Below are positions 1 to 4,904 of a stretch of DNA of 5,736 nucleotides, piece by piece; the stretch's first letter is position 1, and every line of letters begins with the position of its first letter. The translations under genes were made by a program, and so were the position numbers. The DNA is from Actinoplanes rectilineatus. Lineage in GTDB: Bacteria > Actinomycetota > Actinomycetes > Mycobacteriales > Micromonosporaceae. The notes under the pieces are model-generated. The model did not search any database and was not told the origin of the DNA. It was given only the letters and a program-made list of their open reading frames with translations. The stretch is from positions 1-5,736 of the forward strand of contig NZ_JZKF01000171.1 in NCBI RefSeq assembly GCF_000962825.1, read 5' to 3'.

Positions 1-67
1 TATCGATGGCTCCACGCCTATATCCAGCACCGTCCGATCCGCAGGCATTTGCCCGTGTCGTACAGAA
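1..67. other. Sequence beyond the last gene, no gene assigned
   Basis: These 67 bases follow the TGA of the split gene. No terminator hairpin is visible. A plus-strand reading beginning at base 1 gives YRWLHAYIQHRP, which faintly recalls the C-terminal W-x-x-x-Y-x-x-x-R-P signature of IS3/IS481-type integrase transposases. It degenerates after that, and the window edge prevents a decision. Confidence 0.25.
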
Positions 68-101
68 TCAGACGCCCCTTCTCGCTGAGATCACCTCACC
101 G

Positions 102-197
102 AGCCCGAATGCATGCCCGAAGAGGAGTCCGGCAACAAACCCGAACACGAGGCCAATAACAGGCCCGCCCACGAATCCGACTACGAGCCCGACTAAT
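102..197. repeat. Degenerate 12-bp tandem repeats, block 3
   Basis: Eight units of 12 bases run from 102 (AGCCCGAATGCA, TGCCCGAAGAGG, AGTCCGGCAACA, AACCCGAACACG, AATCCGACTACG and others). They encode the third hydrophobic block on the minus strand (LVGLVVGFVGGPVIGLVFGF). Confidence 0.68.
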
Positions 198-338
198 GTC
201 CAGCATCCGACCCCGGACACGAGTCCGCATATAATTGTGCGCCGGAAATCCTGTCTGTGGAGGTCCAGGGGGCTGACGGCCTTTGCTGCGGGCAGGGGCG
301 TGGCCGAATTATCGATCAGGTGAATCAGCGCTTCCGTG

Positions 339-446
339 AATCCGGTCATCATGCCAGTCGATATTCCGACCGCGATTCCAACCCGAAATCCGGCGATAAG
401 CCCGGCAATGGCGCCGATCCCTATCCCGATTGCGAGCCCTTCGATT
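339..446. repeat. Degenerate 12-bp tandem repeats, block 2
   Basis: Nine units of 12 bases run from 339 (AATCCGGTCATC, ATTCCGACCGCG, AATCCGGCGATA, AGCCCGGCAATG, ATCCCGATTGCG and others). They encode the second hydrophobic block on the minus strand (GLAIGIGIGAIAGLIAGF and on). Confidence 0.68.
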
Positions 447-599
447 GCCGAGCGTTTTAGTTGTGGGCGGGTAGGTCGATGGACGGAGAACGCTACCGGA
501 CCACGCTCGTGCCTGAACCCGGCCGCGACCGTTAGCCCAAACCTGACTTCGAAAACAGGATTTCGATTATCTCCAAACCCGGCCCTAGTCGCGACCAGG

Positions 600-682
600 A
601 ATCCGATCCCGACCCCGAATACGAGCCCGGAGACGAGTCCAGCCACGACCCCGAGTCGGATTCCGAAGAGTAATGCGATTAA
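600..682. repeat. Degenerate 12-bp tandem repeats, block 1 (left of the IS)
   Basis: Seven units start at 600, 612, 624, 636, 648, 660 and 672, with plus-strand consensus near AGCCCGAATACG (for example AATCCGATCCCG, ACCCCGAATACG, AGCCCGGAGACG). Each unit encodes four residues of the Gly-rich membrane tract on the minus strand. The last unit is cut by the IS one base before its end. Confidence 0.7.
679..682. repeat. TTAA target-site duplication, left copy
   Basis: TTAA lies immediately outside the left terminal repeat and is matched at 2109-2112. Because TTAA is its own reverse complement, perfect inverted identity extends to 26 bp at each end. Host codon phase across the junction works only if one copy is counted. 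Confidence 0.88.
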
Positions 683-704
683 TACTCCAGCAGGAGATCC
701 GTTT
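683..704 (+). repeat. IS terminal inverted repeat, left (transposase 3' side)
   Basis: These 22 bases begin TACTCCAGCAGGAGATCC and match the reverse complement of 2087-2108 exactly. CTCC-AGCA-GGAG inside it (685-696) is a small internal palindrome. The last base is part of the transposase TGA. Confidence 0.93.
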
Positions 705-2026
705 CAGGGTTCGGTGAGGGCTTGTCGTTCGTAGTGGCTGGTCCTGGCAGCGTTTTGGTGGCGGCGTCGGAAGATGGACCATGTGATCACTGCGGTGATG
801 TTCGCTGCGGGTTTGATGATCAGGTCGTGGAAGAGGCTGCGGAGTTCGTTGACGGTGATCGGGATCAGGCCTTCGGCGTTGGCGGTGCAGAGGGTGCTCG
901 CGGCGGCGAGGAAGGCGTGCGCGGCGATGACCAGGGTCGTCCAGCGGTGCCAGGCCGTCCAGCGGCGGTGTTGATGCTGGTCGAGGCCGAGTTCGGTCTT
1001 CGTGGCCTAGAACGATTCTTCGATGGTCCACCGCTGTCCGGCGACCGTGACCAGATGGCGTAGCGCGACGGGTTCGGGTGACCAGCAGCGGTAGAACGCG
1101 AGTTCACCGGTGCTGCGGTTGCGGCGGATCAGCAGCCGGTGGTGCCCGGCGTGCTGGTCGGCGGCCAGGGGCAGGGCGATGAACGCCCAGTCGTAGTAGC
1201 GGTGGCCTTTGGCGCCTTCGCCGGCTGACAGCCGTTGCCAGGCATGGGCGGGCAGGCCGGCGGCGATCTGGTCAGCGCGTTGAGTACCGATACCGGTGGG
1301 CATGCGATGCGAGCAGGCGACAGCCAGGACGTGACCGAGGCGGTGGCCGCGTAGTGCGGTGGCCAGTGCCGGGTCGCCGCCGTACGCCTCGTCGCCGGCG
1401 ACCCATCGGCAGGGCAGGCCGCCGGCCAGTGCGGTCTCGATCAGCCGGCGGGCCAGCTGCGGTTTGGTGGCGAACCGGACGTCGTCGGGAACACCGGCCC
1501 CGGCCAGCCTTTCAGGATCACCGGTCCAGGATTTCGGCAGGTAGAGAGCGGTGTCGAGCAGGGTATGCCCGTGCGGGGAAGCGTAGGACAGGTGCACCGA
1601 CAGCTGACAGATCTCGATCTTCCCGGCGGTGCCGGAGTACTGCCGCTGGACACCGACGGTGTGCCGGCCCTTCTTCAGATCGCCGGTCTCGTCGATGACC
1701 AGGACCGCGTCCGGATGCCCGAGCCTGCGAGCGACGAAGTCACGGACATCAGCACGTACCAGAGAGTCGTCCCAGGCCGCCCGGCCGATCAGGTCCTGCA
1801 TCCCACCCGGCCCCTCATCACCGGCGTGCTCCGCGATCGTCCAGCAGTTCTTCGCCGGCAACGGGGCCAGGAGCCCTTGCAGGAAGCCCCGGACCCGGCT
1901 GCGCGGCTCCGGCCGTGAGAAACGTGCCTCGATCGGGTTCATCAACTCGTCGAACAGCTCAGACCATCGCTGAGCGTCTACGCTGTAGGCGGCAGCCACC
2001 GCCGATTTCGGGGTCCACACAACCAC
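704..2026 (-). pseudogene. IS701-family DDE transposase with internal amber stop
   Basis: The frame encodes 440 positions, interrupted by TAG at 1007-1009 (codon 340). The first 339 residues form an IS4-superfamily, IS701-like transposase: WSELFDELMNPIEARF (21-36), VLVIDETGDLKKG with catalytic Asp112, VGVQRQYSGTAGKIE, ALYLPKSW, WVAGDEAYGGD with Asp212, WQRLSAGEGAKGHRYYDW, and RWTIEESF with Arg332 and Glu336. After the TAG the same frame continues for 100 residues with clear family sequence (ATKTELGLDQHQ, RRWTAWHRWTTLVIAAHAFL), ending at TGA 704-706. Family members read EE-x-F-Q at the broken place, so CAG to TAG is the simplest explanation. The truncated product keeps the DDE residues but loses the Lys of the R-x3-E-x6-K motif (Lys343) and the C-terminal helices, so activity is doubtful. 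The start is GTG 2024-2026, the only useful one after an upstream in-frame TGA at 2033-2035. Confidence 0.93.
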
Positions 2027-2086
2027 CGAGACTCAGCGGTGGCTGCTTGCTGTCCACGGACAAACCCGCACCGTCACAGCAGCTCA

Positions 2087-2108
2087 AAACGGATCTCCTG
2101 CTGGAGTA
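2087..2108 (-). repeat. IS terminal inverted repeat, right (transposase 5' side)
   Basis: This is the exact inverted copy of 683-704. The stretch from 2027 to 2086 between it and the transposase GTG is a 60-base leader, where the element's own promoter would be expected. No convincing promoter boxes are visible there. Confidence 0.93.
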
Positions 2109-2112
2109 TTAA
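2109..2112. repeat. TTAA target-site duplication, right copy
   Basis: This is the partner of 679-682. On the minus strand it supplies Leu codon 228 (TTA) and the first base of codon 229 of the restored host gene. Confidence 0.88.
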
Positions 2113-2173
2113 GGATCCGACATTAAGTCCGGAGGTGACCCCGACCTCGATCCCGACCGCGATCAAGATTCTG
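2113..2173. repeat. Degenerate 12-bp tandem repeats, block 1 continued right of the IS
   Basis: Base 2113 completes the unit interrupted at 682. Further units then start at 2114, 2126, 2138, 2150 and 2162 (AGTCCGGAGGTG, ACCCCGACCTCG, ATCCCGACCGCG). The phase is conserved with 600-682 once the IS and one TTAA are removed. This is independent support for a single ancestral repeat array. Confidence 0.65.
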
Positions 2174-2789
2174 TTGCCAAGGTTCTTCTCGTCTTCGATC
2201 ATCCAGCCGGGAATGTCCCACAAGCGAATGTCTCGCAGGCCGTCTAACTTCTTGGCGATCCATGACAACCAGCGAACCGCGTGGGCATGCTCGTCGGCGT
2301 CGGGGTAGGAAATCGCCATTAGCCGGGTCAGCAGATGTCTCAGCAGGGCATCGGAGGTGTGGTGCTCGAGCAGATCTGTTGGGTGAGCGTGGGTGTGGGT
2401 GTAGGTGTCCCTGGCCAGACTCAACGCCAGCGGATAACTCAACGTGCGTGCCGCCACGCACCCAGGGTTGTTGCGTAAATGGCCGGTGACCTTCTCCCAC
2501 GCCGCACGCCTGTCACCCTTTTGCTGGAACAGTAGGAACTCACACGCTCTCGAGTATTCCGACCGCATCTCGTCCGACACGTCGTCCGGGAGCCCGCGGC
2601 CCTCGGCGACCGGCGTCCAGCCGTGCACGTTGCGGACCCCGAACAGTGATCCGAACACGGCGTAGTCGTTGCCGGCGAGCAGTGGAAAGAGGTCCATGCC
2701 GCGGAACCACGGCACGTCCTCCAGGTCGGCGGAGCCGATCCGGACACTGCGCAGGTCGCGTACCTCGATCGCCCCGTAGATGTCAGTGC

Positions 2790-3350
2790 TCACGCGGCGG
2801 CATCCTCCAGCGTGGCGAAGGCGGCCGGACGTGACGTGACCGCCACAGGCGACGACCACCAGCGGCGGGACGCCAGGGCGGCCAGGCCGGCGCCCGCGGC
2901 GTTGAGCAGCACGTCGTCGACCGATGAGACGCGGTCCAGGCGCAGGGTGAACTGCAGGGTCTCGACCAGGATCGACAGGCCCGCGCCCAGCGCCAGCATC
3001 CGCCACGCCGACGCCAGCGCCGCGAACCGTACCGGGGCGAAGAAGCCGAGCGACGCGAACACCAGCAGGTTCGCGACGATCTGGACCGTTGCGGTCAGCG
3101 GGCCGGCCGCGAGCACGTCGGCCAGGTCGCGTAACGGGACCAGGTTGACGCGGGGATCGCGGTCGGTGGTGGCGGCGCCGTTCGGCAGCAGGATCATCCA
3201 CACCCAGGGGACCGTGCCGTAGACCATGGCCACCTCGGCGAGGGACGTCCGCCACGTGCCCCGGCGGCGGGCGAGAAGCCACACCGCCAGCGCGGCGGCC
3301 GGGGACGCGAGCACGGTGAGGAGGACTACGTCACCGATCGTGTCGATCAT
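2790..3350 (-). CDS. VanZ-family membrane protein
   Basis: This encodes a 186-residue membrane protein of the VanZ-like family with about four hydrophobic helices (roughly 7-28, 40-56, 88-106 and 117-136, with a weaker segment near 150-162). Diagnostic family positions are present: VNLVPLRD (68-75), NLLVFASLGFFAP (94-106), ETLQ (130-133) and RVSSVDDVLLNAAGAGLA (140-157). VanZ of Enterococcus gives low-level teicoplanin resistance, but most chromosomal VanZ-like proteins are uncharacterised, and no vanHAX genes are here, so no resistance claim is made. The tail after ~165 (SSPVAVTSRPAAFATLEDAAA) is a short non-membrane extension. ATG at 3348-3350 has a GGAG at 3356-3359, five bases upstream. 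The TGA at 2790-2792 overlaps the GTG of the next gene (GTGA), a classic coupling arrangement. Confidence 0.92.
   Translation of the reverse strand: MIDTIGDVVLLTVLASPAAALAVWLLARRRGTWRTSLAEVAMVYGTVPWVWMILLPNGAATTDRDPRVNLVPLRDLADVLAAGPLTATVQIVANLLVFASLGFFAPVRFAALASAWRMLALGAGLSILVETLQFTLRLDRVSSVDDVLLNAAGAGLAALASRRWWSSPVAVTSRPAAFATLEDAAA
2804..2808 (-). promoter_or_regulatory. Shine-Dalgarno deciding the GTG start at 2793
   Basis: On the minus strand a perfect GGAGG lies ten bases before GTG 2793-2791, inside the last codons of the VanZ-like gene. It supports a start that overlaps the VanZ stop (GTGA), rather than the longer upstream reading in the same frame, which is antisense-like and merely overlaps VanZ. 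Confidence 0.65.
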
Positions 3351-3816
3351 GGAAGCTCCGAGGGGCCAGCTGCTCCGTCATCCGCTCCAGGCCGGTTCGG
3401 ATCAGTCGACCGTAGTCGTCGTCGCCAAGCGCGCCGATGCCGTCCCGGGCCGATGCGAGATGTTCCCGGGCGGTCGTGAGGTCGCCCAACCTGCGGTAGC
3501 AGTCGGCCAGGTTCAGGTGCAGCGACGGGTACAGACCGGCCACGGTCAGCGGCACCCCGGCCCGCGCCACGTCGTCCTCGGTGAGCGCGCCCGCGGCGGT
3601 CAGCGCGCGAAGATCCCAGAGGAGCTCATCGTGTACGCCGTCCTGCACGTCAGCCATCGCGTGCGCCAGGACGCAGACGTGCAGGGGGTCGCCGCGGTCA
3701 CCGCCGATCTCCGTCCAGATCTGCGTGAACAGCTGCCGGGCGTCGTCCCGTCGTCCTTGACCGTGGTGGAGTGCCACGGCTTCGCCGATGCGGGTGAGTG
3801 TGGGATCCGCTTCCAT
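3331..3816 (-). CDS. TPR-like hypothetical protein
   Basis: This encodes a 161-residue, probably cytosolic, helical protein. It opens with MEADPTLTRIGEAVALHHGQG. Residues ~97-130 (SLHLNLADCYRRLGDL, then TTAREHL) fit the tetratricopeptide pattern of paired amphipathic helices. The earlier segment GRRDDARQLFTQIWTEIGG reads like another degenerate repeat. Similar small proteins are common hypothetical genes in actinomycetes, with the recognisable phrases LAHAMADVQDGVHDELLWDLRAL and YPSLHLNLADCYRRLGD. No catalytic motif is visible, so a protein-protein interaction role is inferred from the fold only. ATG at 3814-3816 lies 6 bp after the TGA of the surface-protein gene and lacks a strong Shine-Dalgarno, which suggests coupled translation. 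Its 3' end overlaps the VanZ-like start by 20 bp. Confidence 0.85.
   Translation of the reverse strand: MEADPTLTRIGEAVALHHGQGRRDDARQLFTQIWTEIGGDRGDPLHVCVLAHAMADVQDGVHDELLWDLRALTAAGALTEDDVARAGVPLTVAGLYPSLHLNLADCYRRLGDLTTAREHLASARDGIGALGDDDYGRLIRTGLERMTEQLAPRSFHDRHDR
3356..3359 (-). promoter_or_regulatory. Shine-Dalgarno of the VanZ-like gene
   Basis: On the minus strand GGAG lies five bases before the ATG at 3350. It is inside the 3' end of the TPR-like gene and fixes the start of the VanZ-like frame within the 20-bp overlap. Confidence 0.6.
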
Positions 3817-3822
3817 CGGGGC

Positions 3823-4884
3823 TCAGGGCCGAGTGCGGCGGCGGCTCAGCAGGACGAGTCCTCCGCCGGCGGCCACGAGCAGCGCGCCGGCCAGCACGAT
3901 CACCCCGGTCGGCGAACCGGTGATCGGCAGCCCGCCGCCGCCCGGGGAGGCGGACACCGATGGCGAGGCGGAAGCAGACGACGAGGCGGACGGCGAGACG
4001 GCCGGCGACGCGGACGGCGACGCGGAGGGCGGTGCCGCGAACCGGATCAGCGTGCTCGCCGACACCGCGTAGTCGTCGCTGAAGTTGTAACTCTTGAACG
4101 TCTGCGTGAACGTGCGTTCCCGGTAGTCGGCCGGGTCGGTGCTGGTGCGGAACTCGTACACCAGGGTGATGTCCTGACCGGCGACCAGCCGCAGCCCGGT
4201 CTCGCACAGCACCGAACCGGGGTCCGCGGAGCAGCGGACCTCGGGCAGGTTCACGATCCGGGCGTCCACATACCAGTCGTCGAAGGACGCGAACATGTGC
4301 AGTTCCGGGATCGGCGGGCCCTGCGCGTAGTGCACACCGACGGTCACCCGGTACGCCTCACCGGGCACGACCGGCTCGGACGGCCCGGTGACCGTGAAGT
4401 GGGTGCCGGGCCGCGCGACGACAGTGGTGACGAGCGTGCCGGTGTTGTCGGCCGGGTTGCTCTCCGTGCTGTCCGAGGCCGCCACCACTGTGGTGTTCAG
4501 GGCGGTGCCGACGGGCAGGGACGCCGCGGCGCGGGCGGTGAGCTCCCAGGTCCGGCCGCCCTCGGCGGGCGAGCCGGGGTCGGGGATACAGACGATCACC
4601 CGGCTGCCGATCTCGCCCTCGCAGGGACCGGAGCCACCGCCCGGGCCCTCGTAGGTGGCGCCCTCCGGCAAGGTGACCGTCATGGTGATGCCGGTGGCGG
4701 CCGGCGGCCCGGGGATCTCCGCGTTCACGGTGATGTCGAAGATCTCTCCGGCGACGACCTCCGCGGAGCCGCCGATGGTGACACGCAGGTCCACGGTGTC
4801 CGGCGGTGCTGCCAGGATCGGACCGCCGGCCAGGAGGAGACTGAGGACCCACTGCATCATGCGCGGCAGTATGGCACGCGTCAC
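3823..4884 (-). CDS. LPXTG-type sortase-anchored surface protein with DUF11-like domain
   Basis: This predicts a 353-residue secreted, wall-anchored protein. The GTG start at 4884 gives an N-terminus with two arginines (MTRAILPRMM) before a hydrophobic core (VLSLLLAGGPILAA), a normal signal peptide. ATG at 4860 is an alternative (345 aa) but would lack the positive n-region. Neither has a clear ribosome site. Residues ~31-157 look like a DUF11/Ig-like beta domain (ATGITMTVTLPEGATYEG, then ESNPADNTGTLVTTVV), with Cys88 and Cys99 a possible disulfide. A second beta-rich region (~160-282) carries Cys218 and Cys227. A Ser/Pro/Ala stalk (285-318) leads to LPITG (319-323), a hydrophobic helix and the tail SRRRTRP. 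A sortase would cut between T and G and attach the protein to peptidoglycan; no sortase gene is in the window. Ligand and role are unknown. Only 6 bp separate it from the TPR-like gene. Confidence 0.9.
   Translation of the reverse strand: MTRAILPRMMQWVLSLLLAGGPILAAPPDTVDLRVTIGGSAEVVAGEIFDITVNAEIPGPPAATGITMTVTLPEGATYEGPGGGSGPCEGEIGSRVIVCIPDPGSPAEGGRTWELTARAAASLPVGTALNTTVVAASDSTESNPADNTGTLVTTVVARPGTHFTVTGPSEPVVPGEAYRVTVGVHYAQGPPIPELHMFASFDDWYVDARIVNLPEVRCSADPGSVLCETGLRLVAGQDITLVYEFRTSTDPADYRERTFTQTFKSYNFSDDYAVSASTLIRFAAPPSASPSASPAVSPSASSSASASPSVSASPGGGGLPITGSPTGVIVLAGALLVAAGGGLVLLSRRRTRP
3931..4032 (-). repeat. Ser/Pro/Ala low-complexity stalk in the surface protein
   Basis: These 34 codons encode PPSASPSASPAVSPS, then SAS and ASPSVSASP runs, and end in GGGG. 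They lie between the folded ectodomain and LPITG (3916-3930). Such stalks hold a domain away from the wall and can be glycosylated. The repetitive DNA creates a long acidic-looking antisense reading that is not a gene. Confidence 0.85.
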
Positions 4885-4904
4885 ACCGCCGCGCTGCCCG
4901 TGTT

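Larger units (their letters stand above)
68..682 (-). pseudogene. 3' part of the IS-split gene: Gly-rich transmembrane repeat domain
   Basis: This is the C-terminal 203 codons of the interrupted gene. Joined to codon 228 of the 5' part through one TTAA, it continues in frame as SL-IALLFGIRLGVVAGLVSG and gives 431 residues in total. It has three hydrophobic Gly/Val/Ile/Leu blocks (restored residues ~204-263 including the 5' part, ~305-349 and ~374-422), separated by polar linkers. One linker, SPLDLHRQDFRRTIICGLVSG, looks like the linkers between membrane repeats in actinobacterial NACHT proteins. The C-terminal segment that usually follows in those proteins was not seen; the frame ends at VISARRGV. 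GTG at 644-646 could allow a 192-residue fragment, but no ribosome site or promoter supports it. Third-position GC is only about 65% in 71-250, well below the flanking operon. The region probably acted as a membrane anchor or pore-like domain; this is inference. Confidence 0.72.
683..2108 (-). mobile_element. IS701-family insertion sequence (1426 bp)
   Basis: This is a complete insertion sequence. The ends are 22-bp perfect inverted repeats (683-704 and 2087-2108), flanked by TTAA at 679-682 and 2109-2112. A 4-bp YTAR-type target duplication and a total size of about 1.4 kb are typical of IS701-family elements. It holds one transposase gene on the minus strand that fills nearly the whole element; its TGA at 704-706 touches the left repeat. 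Insertion is in the same orientation as the host operon, within the membrane-repeat part of the last gene. Because host codons rejoin in frame when the element and one TTAA are removed, the insertion is probably recent. Its GC-rich coding bias matches an actinobacterial origin. Confidence 0.93.
2109..2793 (-). pseudogene. 5' part of an IS-split gene: chimeric protein with NACHT-tail-like region
   Basis: This is the N-terminal 228 codons of a gene interrupted by the IS. The present frame runs into the element, adds eleven foreign residues (ILQQEIRFELL) and stops at 2074-2076 (239 aa). Residues 1-75 (MSTDIYGAIEVRDL, MDLFPLLAGNDYAVFGSLFG and VRNVHGWTPVAEGRGLP) resemble a small actinobacterial hypothetical family. 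From ~95 the phrases AAWEKVTGHLRNNPG, ARTLSYPLALSLARDTY, LLRHLLTRLMAISYPDAD, AVRWLSWIAKKLDG and LRDIRLWDIPGWM resemble the region between the NACHT ATPase and the membrane repeats of actinobacterial NLR-like proteins. No Walker A or B motif is present. Residues from ~204 begin the hydrophobic Gly-rich tract. Third-position GC falls from about 91% (codons in 2581-2790) to about 76% (2161-2580) by my count, consistent with a fusion. The start is supported by GGAGG. The domain assignment is pattern recognition only. Confidence 0.75.

Noticed and set aside
102..446. 12-bp periodicity as a CRISPR array or iteron origin
   Set aside because: The units are contiguous without spacers, are degenerate, and lie within a reading frame as four-codon steps. 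No cas or rep gene is present.
683..704. CTCC-AGCA-GGAG palindrome as a transcription terminator
   Set aside because: The stem is only four base pairs, has no T tract, and is part of the IS terminal repeat.
336..734. Plus-strand Pro/Thr/Asn-rich repeats (for example NPIPTPNTSPETSPATTP), and the similar reading at 6-323
   Set aside because: They are the antisense readings of the 12-bp repeats that encode the Gly-rich membrane domain, and one runs across the IS boundary into the element.
585..1031. Minus-strand 148-codon frame with Arg/Pro-rich sequence
   Set aside because: It is the shifted frame of the transposase C-terminal region, and it crosses the IS end into host DNA.
2794..3282. N-terminal extension of the 5' fragment beyond GTG 2793, and a 526-codon version of the surface protein reaching 5403
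   Set aside because: Both extensions overlap strongly supported genes (VanZ-like and TauE-like) and consist of Arg/Pro/Gly-rich out-of-frame sequence. GGAGG before 2793 and the signal peptide near 4884 give better starts.
3788..4072. Plus-strand Asp/Glu/Ala-rich repeat protein (DGEAEADDEADGE)
   Set aside because: It is the antisense shadow of the Ser/Pro/Ala stalk codons in the LPITG protein.
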